Both the position numbers and the translations under genes were made by a program. A stretch of 33,309 nucleotides of DNA from the NCBI GenBank assembly GCA_010906935.1, contig JAAFHC010000013.1:1-33309 (forward strand). The letters run 5' to 3'. The notes beneath the pieces are model-generated. The model did not search any database. It was not told the DNA's origin and was given only the letters and a program-made list of their open reading frames with translations. Positions 7,958 to 16,295 of the stretch are shown piece by piece. This DNA comes from Gelidibacter sp. (GTDB taxonomy: Bacteria; Bacteroidota; Bacteroidia; Flavobacteriales; Flavobacteriaceae). Position 1 is the stretch's first letter. Every line of letters begins with the position of its first letter.

Positions 7958-8076
7958 TAAAAATTATCATTTTTATTAAAATCACTCGAACTGACGAAAG
8001 AGAACAAACAATAAGCATCGTCGTCAGTTCGAGTGTTTTTAGTGTAGCGCAGCGAAACTAAAAATGTATCGAGAAC
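7939..8076 (+). repeat. Multi-hairpin flavobacterial repeat, copy 3 (complete)
   Basis: Closing arms GTTCTCGATACA (7939-7950) and TGTATCGAGAAC (8065-8076). Hairpin A is ATTTTAATAAAAAT (7951-7964) with ATTTTTATTAAAAT (7969-7982); B is CACTCGAACTGACG (7983-7996) with CGTCAGTTCGAGTG (8022-8035); C is TTTTTAGT (8036-8043) with ACTAAAAA (8057-8064). The left arm overlaps the last codons of the GIY-YIG gene. A small extra stem-loop GATTTTC-GGA-GAAAATC follows at 8087-8103. Confidence 0.9.
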
Positions 8077-8131
8077 GAGAACGGGTGATTTTCGGAGAAA
8101 ATCGTATCGAGAAGATCGTGAAGAAATAAAA

Positions 8132-9061
8132 ATGATAATGCTAAAAGATTCAAAAATATACGTTGCCGGTCATAAAGGAATGGTGGGTTCCGCCATGGTA
8201 CGAAAACTTCAAAAAGAAGGTTTTACCAACTTGGTTCTAAAAACGTCAAAGGAGTTGGATTTAACCAACCAACAACAGGTCATTTCTTTTTTTGAACAGG
8301 AAAAACCGGAATATGTTTTTTTGGCAGCGGCTAAAGTGGGGGGAATAGAAGCCAATAACACGTACAGGGCACAGTTTTTATATGAAAACCTGATGATTCA
8401 AAGCAATGTGATTCATCAAAGTTATGTACATAAAGTAAAAAAATTATTATTCTTGGCATCTTCATGTGTTTATCCTAAATTAGCGGCACAACCCATTAAA
8501 GAATCCTATTTGTTAACCGAAGCGTTAGAACCTACCAATGAGCCCTATGCCATTGCTAAAATAGCAGGCATTAAATTGTGTGAAAATTACCACAAACAAT
8601 ACGACTGTAATTTTATTTCGGTGATGCCTACCAATTTATATGGCCCCAATGACAATGATGATTTAAAGAATTCACATGTGTTACCTGCCTTATTGCGAAA
8701 ATTTCATGAAGCGAAAACTCATAATTTGGAAACTGTTGAGGTATGGGGAACCGGCACCCCAAAGCGCGAATTTTTGCATGTAGATGATTTAGCAACTGCT
8801 TGTTTTCATTTAATGCAGACCTATGAAGGAACAATAAGTGTAAATATTGGAACAGGAAAGGACATTGCTATTAAAGAATTGGCAGAAATGATTAAGGAGA
8901 TCGTTGGTTTTAATGGTAAAATTGTTTGGAATTCCAGTAAGCCAGATGGCACTCCTCGAAAATTATTAGATGTTAGTTTAATCCGTAGTTTAGGATGGGA
9001 ACATAGGATTGAATTGGAAGAAGGAATTAAGGAAGTTTATGGGAATAAATATTTAAGTTAG
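8132..9061 (+). CDS. fcl: GDP-L-fucose synthase
   Basis: Bifunctional epimerase/reductase that turns GDP-4-keto-6-deoxymannose, the product of gmd, into GDP-L-fucose. It is 309 aa, full length, with an SDR fold. The cofactor loop is [10 protein letters not shown] (12-21). SSCVYPK (110-116) carries the family's catalytic serine and cysteine, and the YxxxK motif is Y139/K143 in [19 protein letters not shown] and [17 protein letters not shown], both typical of GDP-fucose synthases, are intact. Two close ATGs exist (8132 and 8138); either gives an acceptable N-terminus. The next gene starts on the base after its stop. Together with gmd it shows that L-fucose, or a direct derivative, is a building block of this glycan. 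Confidence 0.97.
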   Translation: MIMLKDSKIYVAGHKGMVGSAMVRKLQKEGFTNLVLKTSKELDLTNQQQVISFFEQEKPEYVFLAAAKVGGIEANNTYRAQFLYENLMIQSNVIHQSYVHKVKKLLFLASSCVYPKLAAQPIKESYLLTEALEPTNEPYAIAKIAGIKLCENYHKQYDCNFISVMPTNLYGPNDNDDLKNSHVLPALLRKFHEAKTHNLETVEVWGTGTPKREFLHVDDLATACFHLMQTYEGTISVNIGTGKDIAIKELAEMIKEIVGFNGKIVWNSSKPDGTPRKLLDVSLIRSLGWEHRIELEEGIKEVYGNKYLS

Positions 9062-9850
9062 ATGACAAAAAAGCCTTTAATATCAATAATAACGGTTAAT
9101 CTTAACGATGTCGAAGGACTGAAAAGGACGATGACAAGCGTTTTTGAACAGACCTGGCAGGAGTATGAATACATTATAATAGATGGAGGATCTTCAGACG
9201 GGAGCAAAGAATACATAGAAAGTTTTAGCGATAAAATCTCGGTTTGGGTGAGTGAGCCTGATACCGGAATTTATAATGCAATGAATAAAGGTATAAAAGT
9301 GGCAAGTGGGGAGTATTTGTTATTTTTGAATAGTGGGGATCATTTAAATAATGCCACTGCCTTGGATAAAGTTCATGTTCATTTAAAAAACAAAGAAATA
9401 GTTTACTTTAATATAAACGTAATAGGAGATAATAATTCTTTCATAAAAAAATGTCCTAATGAATTGTCTTTTGAATTTCTTCATAACGATTTGCCAGCAC
9501 ATCAATCTACATTTATACGTAAAAGTTTATTTGATAGGCATGGGGTTTATGATGAAAATTTAAAAATTGTGGCAGATTGGAAGTTTTTAATTTTGGCTTT
9601 AATTAAATACAATTCAACCTATAAATATGTAAACGATACCTTTACTACATTTTATGCAGGTGGGATAAGTGCAAAAGAAGGGAGTTTTGCGGCCATGGAA
9701 AAAGAAAGGGAAATAGTTTTGAATTTAGAATTCCCAATTTTAATGAACGACTTAAAAGAAAATTTTATTTTGAAAAGAATCATAAGGGATTTAAGGAAAT
9801 CTCGCAAAATTAATTGGTTAATCAAATTGCGCTTGTTGAATAAATTCTAA
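9062..9850 (+). CDS. Glycosyltransferase, GT2 family (WcaE-like; paralog of 13009-13791)
   Basis: A 262 aa GT-A-fold inverting glycosyltransferase acting at the cytoplasmic face of the inner membrane. DGGSSDGS (41-48) is the nucleotide-binding loop, VSEPDTGIYNAMNKGI (63-78) is characteristic of this subgroup, and NSGD (90-93) stands where other GT2 proteins have DxD. The C-terminus ends in a basic hydrophobic tail (INWLIKLRLLNKF). It abuts fcl (ATG immediately after TAG) and overlaps the next GT2 gene by 1 bp, so it belongs to the fucose transcription unit. The protein at 13009-13791 is an obvious paralog, sharing long blocks and the same tail. Donor sugar is unknown; GDP-fucose is only a suggestion from position. 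Confidence 0.9.
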   Translation: MTKKPLISIITVNLNDVEGLKRTMTSVFEQTWQEYEYIIIDGGSSDGSKEYIESFSDKISVWVSEPDTGIYNAMNKGIKVASGEYLLFLNSGDHLNNATALDKVHVHLKNKEIVYFNINVIGDNNSFIKKCPNELSFEFLHNDLPAHQSTFIRKSLFDRHGVYDENLKIVADWKFLILALIKYNSTYKYVNDTFTTFYAGGISAKEGSFAAMEKEREIVLNLEFPILMNDLKENFILKRIIRDLRKSRKINWLIKLRLLNKF

Positions 9851-10797
9851 TGCTGGTTATGAACGATAATTTCACTCTTTCTGTAATAATTCCGGTATAT
9901 AATGGGGAGCGCTTCATAGAAAAAGCGATAGTTTCAGCTTTACAGCAACTGGAAGTTACAGAAGTAGTGGTGGTTAATGATGGAAGTACAGATAGTACCC
10001 AAGAAATTATTGAAAAACTGCAAACGCAAAATCCAAGAATTAAAATTTATCACCATAAAAACAGCTTTAATAAAGGTCGTTCTGCCAGCAGAAATTTAGG
10101 CATTAAAAAAGCCAATGAAAAGTATATTGCTTTTTTGGATGCGGATGATTTTTATTTGAAAAACAGGTTTACCAACGATGTGAAAATATTTAAGGAAAAC
10201 AAAGATGCAGATGGTGTTTATAACGCAGTTGATTTCCATTTTTATAGAGAATCCACACCATTGGAAAAACAAAAATTGACATTAAATACTTTAACGCAAG
10301 TAATCAATCCAGAAAAACTTTTTGAAGCATTGATTTCAGGCAAGTACGGGCATTTTCAAATAGATGGTTTAACAGTAAAAAAAGAAGTTTTTGGTGAGGT
10401 TGGATATTTTAACGAGTCATTAATTGTTGCGGAGGATACGGAGCTTATTTTTAAAATGGCTTTAAAATGTATTTTGATGCCTGGGATTTTAAATAATCCT
10501 GTAGCAAAACGAGGCATTCATAACGACAATGTGTTTAATAAAAGGGATTTATATGATATATATGATTTAAAACTTTATGAGTCCATGTATGTGTGGAGCT
10601 CCAAAAACCATTTTGAATTAAAAACTATAGAACGGTTTCTAGAACGAATATGGATTTTGCAATATAGAAAACGTAAAAAAAAATATAGCTATATTTTTTA
10701 TTGGGTTCAAATAAATTTAAGGGCGCCAAGGCTTTTGTTAAGTTATTTAGGGATTAAATACTTCCCTTTAGTAAGACTTCTTAAAAAAAAGTTTTAA
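9850..10797 (+). CDS. Glycosyltransferase, GT2 family (paralog of 12045-12998)
   Basis: A 315 aa GT-A-fold glycosyltransferase. SVIIPVYNGE (11-20), NDGSTDS (43-49) and DADD (97-100) form the nucleotide-sugar and metal site. An acceptor-side region with FNESLIVAEDTELIFKMALK follows. The tail SYLGIKYFPLVRLLKKKF is basic and could hold the protein to the membrane. It starts inside the stop of the preceding GT2 gene (TAATG), implying translational coupling; a second ATG at 9859 is an alternative. The protein at 12045-12998 is a clear paralog over the full length, and a third C-terminal remnant is at 11962-12027. Specificity is unknown. Confidence 0.9.
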   Translation: MLVMNDNFTLSVIIPVYNGERFIEKAIVSALQQLEVTEVVVVNDGSTDSTQEIIEKLQTQNPRIKIYHHKNSFNKGRSASRNLGIKKANEKYIAFLDADDFYLKNRFTNDVKIFKENKDADGVYNAVDFHFYRESTPLEKQKLTLNTLTQVINPEKLFEALISGKYGHFQIDGLTVKKEVFGEVGYFNESLIVAEDTELIFKMALKCILMPGILNNPVAKRGIHNDNVFNKRDLYDIYDLKLYESMYVWSSKNHFELKTIERFLERIWILQYRKRKKKYSYIFYWVQINLRAPRLLLSYLGIKYFPLVRLLKKKF

Positions 10798-10867
10798 TAT
10801 TTTAAAAGAGAAATTAATATGAGGTTGATTTTTGATTTTATCAATTTTTATAAAAGTGTTGAAAAAG

Positions 10868-11860
10868 ATGAAAATAAAAGATAAAAAATGTATATTATTT
10901 TGCCATTATGGTAATTCGTCATATTTAAATTATATTTTAAAGCAAGTTAAATTAACTAATCCTGAGAGCAGAGTGATTTTGCTTGGAGATGAGAACAATA
11001 ATAGGATAGCAAGAAAAACTGGTGTTGAGCATTACTATTTTAAAGATTACGATAACAGTGATGAAATTTTAAATTTTGAAAAAGTTTATCATCATGTTGC
11101 TGGAGTAAAACATAAGAAGGAATTTTGGACAAAATTTGTTTTTAAGAGGTGGTTTTATATACATAATTTTATCAAAAAGAATAATATAAATTCTTTCTGG
11201 CATTTTGATTCTGATAATATGATTTTATCAAATTTAGATAAACAAGAAAGCAAGTTTAAAGATTTTGATTGTACCGAACAATGTAACGGAATATGCATGA
11301 ATGGGTATATTACTTCTTTTCAAGTTGTAGATGGCTATGTAAATAAAATTAATAATTTATTTATTGATAAAGATTATTTAAATGAACAAAAATTGGATTT
11401 TGAAAGAAATCCAGATTATGCATTTACTGAAATGAGAGCCTATAAGGCTTATAAAGAACAGGAAAACATAAAAAGTATTAGGCTGAATAAAATAATTGAT
11501 AATGAGTCATTCGACGATTGTATTTGTCAAGAACATGGATATGAAATGTACAATACGCCATTAGGTGGTCGTTACTTAAAGAAGATTTATTTTGATAATT
11601 ATGGTAATTTTTATTGTTATCATATTAGTTCTTCTAAATATATAAAAATGAATAGCCTTAACCTTAGTTGGGTCCCTACTAGTTTGTTCAAATTAATATT
11701 CAGAAAGTTTAAAAAAAATTATAGAAAACCGAGCCCTTTGATAATTGAGGAGTATTTATTGTTAGATGTATTTCAAACAAAAAGTCTCAAGTTAAAAGTA
11801 TTAAGGTTAATACCTAAACCCATAAAAAATTATATTAAAAATATTATTAAAAAGTTTTAA
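10868..11860 (+). CDS. Uncharacterised protein, probable glycosyltransferase with a DSD motif
   Basis: A 330 aa protein that I do not recognise with certainty. The N-terminus CILFCHYGNSSYLNYILKQV looks like the first strand and helix of a GT-A-type domain. It is followed by RVILLGDENN, then FWHFDSDNMIL (110-120), whose DSD is placed like the metal-binding DxD of glycosyltransferases. The middle is cysteine-containing (CTEQCNGICMNGY) and the C-terminus is strongly basic. The region is visibly more A+T-rich than gmd or fcl, consistent with a separate origin. I chose ATG 10868 over an in-frame TTG at 10832. It lies between two paralogous GT2 pairs. Sugar transfer is an inference from the motif and the neighbours. 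Confidence 0.6.
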   Translation: MKIKDKKCILFCHYGNSSYLNYILKQVKLTNPESRVILLGDENNNRIARKTGVEHYYFKDYDNSDEILNFEKVYHHVAGVKHKKEFWTKFVFKRWFYIHNFIKKNNINSFWHFDSDNMILSNLDKQESKFKDFDCTEQCNGICMNGYITSFQVVDGYVNKINNLFIDKDYLNEQKLDFERNPDYAFTEMRAYKAYKEQENIKSIRLNKIIDNESFDDCICQEHGYEMYNTPLGGRYLKKIYFDNYGNFYCYHISSSKYIKMNSLNLSWVPTSLFKLIFRKFKKNYRKPSPLIIEEYLLLDVFQTKSLKLKVLRLIPKPIKNYIKNIIKKF

Positions 11861-11961
11861 TTGAATCTTATTTGGAACAGTTTTAAAATCTAAATTGGTT
11901 TAAAAAGAAGATATAAGTTATTGTGCTAATTTAATTATAAAATCAAAAAAATTTTAAATTT

Positions 11962-12027
11962 ATGGATAAAACACTTCCTTGTTGTAGATTGAGACAAAAA
12001 CTTTTCCCATTTTTGTTTAATAAATAA
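11962..12027 (+). pseudogene. 3' remnant of a GT2 glycosyltransferase gene
   Basis: A 21-codon frame whose C-terminal part RLRQKLFPFLFNK matches the end of the downstream GT2 protein (RLRKELFPFLYRK at its C-terminus). A 15 bp block around ACTTTTCCCATTTTT is shared exactly. No upstream glycosyltransferase body is present in the 184 bp gap, so this is the tail of a third paralog left by duplication or recombination. Confidence 0.65.
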
Positions 12028-12044
12028 AAATTCAATTTAAATTA

Positions 12045-12998
12045 ATGATTTTTTCCGTTTCAGTAATTATACCTGCATACAATGTTGAGCCATTTATAGA
12101 AACAGCAATCGTTTCTGCATTGATACAACCTGAAGTTGTGGAGGTTATTGTTGTTGATGATGGTAGTACTGATAAAACGTTGCCTATCATTAAAGCCTTA
12201 CAACTGTCAGATCCCAGAATTAAAATTTACAACCACCCCAACAATTGTAATAAAGGACGTTCTGCTACAAGAAACGTAGGGATTCAAAAAGCAAATGGTA
12301 ATTACATTGCTTTTCTAGATGCAGATGATTATTATTTGGAAAACAGGTTCAGTAATGATAAGAAAATCATCGAGGACGGTAATAATGTAGATGGAGTTTA
12401 TAATGCTGTAGGGTTTCATTTTTACAGGGAACTTAGTCCCTTGGAAGAAGGAACATTTAAACTCAATACAGTTTCTCAAAAAATAAAACCGAAAGCACTT
12501 TTTGATGCCGTCATTTCGAGTAAATATGGTTATTTGCATTTAAACGGATTAACCGTTAAAAAAGCAGTTTTTGATACTATAGGTTTTTTTAATGAATCGT
12601 TACTGGTGGCTGAGGATTCCGATATTATTTATAAAATGGCCTTAAAATGTTCTTTGGAATCCGGCAGTATAGCTGTTCCTTTAGCAAAAAGAGGTATTCA
12701 TGATTCAAATGTTTTTAATAGAGACGATTTATATCGAAAATATAACATAAAGCTTTATGAATCCATTATTTCTTGGAGTTGTAAAAATGGTATTTCGATT
12801 GAGAATATTGACAGTACCTTAAAATGGTTATGGGTATTTAAATTTAAGGAGAAAAATAGTTTAGGAAAAGATATCGTTTATTGGGCGTCACTCTTTTTAA
12901 ATAATCAAATACTTTTGTTTACGTATTTAAGCGTCAAATATTTTCCAATTGTAAGGCTTAGAAAAGAACTTTTCCCATTTTTATACAGAAAGAATTAA
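12045..12998 (+). CDS. Glycosyltransferase, GT2 family (paralog of 9850-10797)
   Basis: A 317 aa GT-A-fold glycosyltransferase. SVSVIIPAYN (4-13), DDGSTD (38-43) and LDADDYY (91-97) are the expected donor and metal motifs, and FNESLLVAEDSDIIYKMALK matches the paralog upstream. By eye roughly half of all residues are identical to 9850-10797, including KGRSA.RN.GI.KAN and the GLTVKK block. It ends with YFPIVRLRKELFPFLYRKN, the sequence seen again as a remnant just upstream of its own start. It is preceded by a 184 bp A/T-rich gap with that remnant, and followed after 10 bp by the second member of the duplicated pair. Probably adds a related sugar in a related linkage. Confidence 0.9.
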   Translation: MIFSVSVIIPAYNVEPFIETAIVSALIQPEVVEVIVVDDGSTDKTLPIIKALQLSDPRIKIYNHPNNCNKGRSATRNVGIQKANGNYIAFLDADDYYLENRFSNDKKIIEDGNNVDGVYNAVGFHFYRELSPLEEGTFKLNTVSQKIKPKALFDAVISSKYGYLHLNGLTVKKAVFDTIGFFNESLLVAEDSDIIYKMALKCSLESGSIAVPLAKRGIHDSNVFNRDDLYRKYNIKLYESIISWSCKNGISIENIDSTLKWLWVFKFKEKNSLGKDIVYWASLFLNNQILLFTYLSVKYFPIVRLRKELFPFLYRKN

Positions 12999-13008
12999 AA
13001 AACAGCAT

Positions 13009-13791
13009 TTGAAACCAAAAATTTCCATAATCACGATCAACTATAATAATCTTGAAGGTTTAAAAAAAACCGTGGAGGGCGTTTTAAATCAAACCTGGCA
13101 AGAGTTTGAGTATATTATTATTGATGGTGACTCCACTGATGGCAGCGCAGCGTATGTTGAAAGTAAAAAGGATTTATTGCACTATTGGGTAAGTGAACCG
13201 GATAAAGGAGTGTATCATGCCATGAACAAGGGAATTGCGAAAGCCTCTGGGGATTACTTGCTTTTTTTAAATAGTGGAGATCATTTTTATAATAAGAAAG
13301 TGTTAGAAAAAAACGTACATTTCTTAATTGATTATGATTTAATTTATTTTAATTTATATGTGGTGGGTGAGATAAAGGAATTTATTAAAGAATATCCAGA
13401 CACCTTATCTTTTGCTTATTTTGTAAAAGACACCTTGCCACATCCTGCAACCTTTATAAAAAAAGAATTATTTCAAAAATATGGGTTATATAAAGACAAT
13501 TTTAAAATTGTGTCAGACTGGAAGTTTTTTTTAGACGCCGTTTGTAAATACCAAGTATCATATATCCACATAAATAAAACACTCTCTGTATTTTACTTAG
13601 GAGGAATGAGTTCATATCCAGAAAATAGGCTGGTTATTTTCAACGAAAAACAACAGGTTTTAAAAGTAAGTTATGCTTCTTATTTACAAGATTTAGATGA
13701 TGTTTTAAAAAACAATAACACTATAACAAGTTTAAAAAAATCAAGAATTATTAAATGGCTTATTAAATTGGGTTTTTTAAATAAATTTTAG
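13009..13791 (+). CDS. Glycosyltransferase, GT2 family (WcaE-like; paralog of 9062-9850)
   Basis: A 260 aa GT-A-fold glycosyltransferase with KISIITINYNN (4-14), DGDSTDGS (39-46), VSEPDKGVYHAMNKGI (61-76) and NSGD (88-91). These closely match the protein at 9062-9850, as do SDWKFF in the acceptor half and the tail IKWLIKLGFLNKF. No in-frame ATG lies near the family's natural N-terminus, so the start is TTG at 13009, 10 bp after the previous stop. The gene order of this pair (12045 then 13009) is reversed relative to its paralogous pair (9062 then 9850). Donor and acceptor are unknown. Confidence 0.88.
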   Translation: MKPKISIITINYNNLEGLKKTVEGVLNQTWQEFEYIIIDGDSTDGSAAYVESKKDLLHYWVSEPDKGVYHAMNKGIAKASGDYLLFLNSGDHFYNKKVLEKNVHFLIDYDLIYFNLYVVGEIKEFIKEYPDTLSFAYFVKDTLPHPATFIKKELFQKYGLYKDNFKIVSDWKFFLDAVCKYQVSYIHINKTLSVFYLGGMSSYPENRLVIFNEKQQVLKVSYASYLQDLDDVLKNNNTITSLKKSRIIKWLIKLGFLNKF

Positions 13792-13792
13792 A

Positions 13793-14644
13793 ATGAATAT
13801 ACTGGTTTCCATAATTGTTCCCTGTTACAAGCAAGCCCATTTTTTGGGTGAAGCATTACAATCGGTATTGGATCAAACCTATCAAGACTGGGAATGTATC
13901 ATTGTTAATGATGGAAGCCCAGACAATACGGAAGAGATCGCTTTGCAATGGTGTGCTAAGGATAAGCGAATGAGTTACCTTAAAAAGGACAATGGAGGTT
14001 TGTCCAGCGCCAGAAATGCAGGGATTCAAATTAGTAACGGGGAATATATTTTACCATTAGATGCTGATGATATTTTGCATTGCGAGTATTTAAAGAAACT
14101 TGTGCCGGTATTAAACTCAAATGAAGCTTTAGGTATAGTATCTTGCCATCATTATTTTTTTATTAAAAACAAACTAAATATTATTTTTAAATACAAAGCT
14201 TCAGGCTCAAATTATAAGGACTTAATGTTTGAAAATAAATTAATGTCTTCGTCATTATACAGAAAAAAATGTTGGGAAGAAGTTGGTGGTTATGATGAAA
14301 GCATGAAAAATGGTTTTGAAGACTGGGAGTTTTGGCTTAATATATCTAAAAAAGGCTGGGCGTTTACAGTTGTTGAAGCGTTTTTGTTTTATTATAGAAA
14401 AGCAAAAAAATCCATGTTGGTAGATACTATTAACAATCATGCTGAGGCTAATATGGAGTATATTTTTAGAAAACACAAAGAACTTTATAAGGAACATTTT
14501 GATAATACAGCTGAGGTGCTTTTTTATTATATCAAAACGCATAGGTTAGGTAAAATGCAAATTAAAAGCTCATTAGAATACAAAATAGGAAAACTAATAA
14601 CTAAACCGTATAAGATACTATTAAAGTTGTTTTCTCGTAAATAA
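13793..14644 (+). CDS. Glycosyltransferase, GT2 family
   Basis: A 283 aa GT-A-fold enzyme. VSIIVPCYKQA (5-15), NDGSPDNT (39-46), NGGLSSARNAGI (67-78) and LDADD (89-93) make a complete donor-binding half, and the acceptor half carries GGYDESMKNGFEDWEFWL. The C-terminal 60 residues are basic. The ATG lies 1 bp after the stop of the previous gene, so it is part of the same transcript. It shows no special similarity to the duplicated pairs beyond the family fold. Family is secure, specificity unknown. Confidence 0.9.
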   Translation: MNILVSIIVPCYKQAHFLGEALQSVLDQTYQDWECIIVNDGSPDNTEEIALQWCAKDKRMSYLKKDNGGLSSARNAGIQISNGEYILPLDADDILHCEYLKKLVPVLNSNEALGIVSCHHYFFIKNKLNIIFKYKASGSNYKDLMFENKLMSSSLYRKKCWEEVGGYDESMKNGFEDWEFWLNISKKGWAFTVVEAFLFYYRKAKKSMLVDTINNHAEANMEYIFRKHKELYKEHFDNTAEVLFYYIKTHRLGKMQIKSSLEYKIGKLITKPYKILLKLFSRK

Positions 14645-14659
14645 ATTAAACCCAAACCA

Positions 14660-15439
14660 ATGATTTCAGTCGTTATTAGAAATAAAAACCAAGGAGAAGC
14701 ATTATCTTTTTTGTTGAAAAATTTAACAGAAAGATATAGCAATGATATCGCTGAAATTGTTGTAATAGATAACCTTTCTACTGATGATAGCAAAGTGATT
14801 ACAGATAGGTATGGCGGCAGATTCGTAACCATAGAAAATTTTAGTTATGGCGGTAGCGCAAATGTCGCCGCAAATGAAGCAAGGCATCCTATTGTCGTTA
14901 TTTTTAGCGCACATTCCTATCCGGTAAGCCATGATTTTTTTAAATTGATTCAAGAAAAATTTGAAGCCAATCATAATTTGGCAGGGTTAAGATGTTTGCA
15001 CAGTTCAAATGATTATCGAAATTATATCAATAAAATTTCAGCAAAAGTTGATCCCAATAAATCAGGTTTGATTTTTTCAGGTGCTGCTTTCAATAAAAAA
15101 GTTTGGGAAAAACACTCATTTAGCGAAGATGTGGCTACTTTTGAAGATAAAGAATGGAGTAAAAGAGTTTTAAATGAAGGTTATGAAATTGAATTTGTTC
15201 CTTCAATATTTCATTATGAAATAAAAAGAACTAAAAAGCAAGACTTTTTTCGATTTAAAAATGATGTGATAGGGAATTATCAACTTTGGCATCAAGATAT
15301 AAGATTATCAAATGCTTCAAAAGGATTTCTAATGTCAATATTTAGATTAGTAAAAATTTTTTTTGTTGATTTGTGGTATATAATTTTGCGATACTTTTAC
15401 TTAATAAAGTTTATATTTAATAAACCAAAGAAGTTTTGA
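14660..15439 (+). CDS. Glycosyltransferase, GT2 family (SAH-motif subgroup)
   Basis: A 259 aa GT-A-fold protein. ISVVIRNKNQGEAL (2-15), IDNLSTDDS (36-44) and FSYGGSANVAANEA (61-74) are typical of a GT2 subgroup that has SAH in place of the DxD triad, seen here as FSAHSYP (82-88). The acceptor side has the usual EDKEWSKRVLNEGYEI. A hydrophobic C-terminus (IFFVDLWYIILRYFYLIKFIF) may bind the membrane. It follows its neighbour by 15 bp and ends before a 128 bp gap. It is still expected to be active, because the SAH variant is a recognised pattern in this subgroup. Donor unknown. Confidence 0.87.
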   Translation: MISVVIRNKNQGEALSFLLKNLTERYSNDIAEIVVIDNLSTDDSKVITDRYGGRFVTIENFSYGGSANVAANEARHPIVVIFSAHSYPVSHDFFKLIQEKFEANHNLAGLRCLHSSNDYRNYINKISAKVDPNKSGLIFSGAAFNKKVWEKHSFSEDVATFEDKEWSKRVLNEGYEIEFVPSIFHYEIKRTKKQDFFRFKNDVIGNYQLWHQDIRLSNASKGFLMSIFRLVKIFFVDLWYIILRYFYLIKFIFNKPKKF

Positions 15440-15567
15440 TATTTAGTGTAAAATCTTAAAATTATACTGCTTATAAGTTCAATACATATAAAGAATCATT
15501 TAAATAAACACAAAGTTGATTATCCAAATTTAATTCGGATTTCATCTGATAAAATTAAAATACTTTT

Positions 15568-16293
15568 ATGTTTAAGAAAATATTAAAGAATATAATTGAA
15601 GAAAATAAAAAGTTGCATAGATTAACTTATGAACAGTTAAAAGAACTTGAGTGGGCGCATATTTATCATGATAGTATTAGAGGGAAACAGTGGTTGCAAG
15701 AGTTACCTTTAAATATCGGTAGATGGGCTGGAAATTACACCTTTTTTTATGTGTTAAACAGAATTTTAACAGAATATAAACCTAGATTAATTATTGAATT
15801 TGGTTTAGGTGAATCTAGCAAATTTATTTCTTCTTTTTTAGATAATTATCTTGATCAAAGTAAACATTTGGTTATAGAACAAAGTCAAGAGTGGAAAGAT
15901 TATTTTGATAAAAGTTTTAAGTTATCTGCTAATTCCGAAGTGAGAATTCATGATATGATTTCAAAACAAGTGAAGGGTAATGAAACTAAAGGTTACCATG
16001 GCATTGAAAAAATTCATAATAAAAAGTTTGATCTTTATATTGTTGACGGACCTTTTGGAAGTGATAAATATTCAAGATATGATATTGTTGAATTAGCTCA
16101 AACTTTAAATCCTAGTGATGATTTTATCATAATAATGGATGATTACCAACGCGAAGGGGAAAAGCAAACAGTAAATGATCTTGAAAAATTATTTGAGAAA
16201 AGAAAGATTACTATTTATAGTTATGTTTATTCTGGAAACAAAAGTTTTATGGTGTTGGCAACTATTAAGTATAAATATACAACTTCCTATTAA
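15568..16293 (+). CDS. Class I SAM methyltransferase-like protein
   Basis: A 241 aa protein with a Rossmann-type methyltransferase pattern. IIEFGLGESSK (75-85) is the SAM loop, LVIEQSQEWKDYF (101-113) is the second strand with its acidic end, and VDGPFG (159-164) and IIMDDY (188-193) are later strand ends. The VDGP..MDD pattern resembles O-methyltransferase-type enzymes that use a metal, but the assignment is loose. It sits among glycosyltransferase genes and is followed after 2 bp by the next one, so it probably modifies the glycan. Its start context and first eight codons resemble those of the gene at 3260. A 44-codon open frame without a start codon lies just upstream (15452-15586) and may be a gene remnant. 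Confidence 0.65.
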   Translation: MFKKILKNIIEENKKLHRLTYEQLKELEWAHIYHDSIRGKQWLQELPLNIGRWAGNYTFFYVLNRILTEYKPRLIIEFGLGESSKFISSFLDNYLDQSKHLVIEQSQEWKDYFDKSFKLSANSEVRIHDMISKQVKGNETKGYHGIEKIHNKKFDLYIVDGPFGSDKYSRYDIVELAQTLNPSDDFIIIMDDYQREGEKQTVNDLEKLFEKRKITIYSYVYSGNKSFMVLATIKYKYTTSY

Positions 16294-16295
16294 CA

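Noticed and set aside
3260-15610. Possible common origin of the genes at 3260 and 15568 from their near-identical starts (MFKKILK)
   Set aside because: The similarity is limited to about 30 bp of A/T-rich, lysine-coding sequence; the proteins differ afterwards, so chance is likely.
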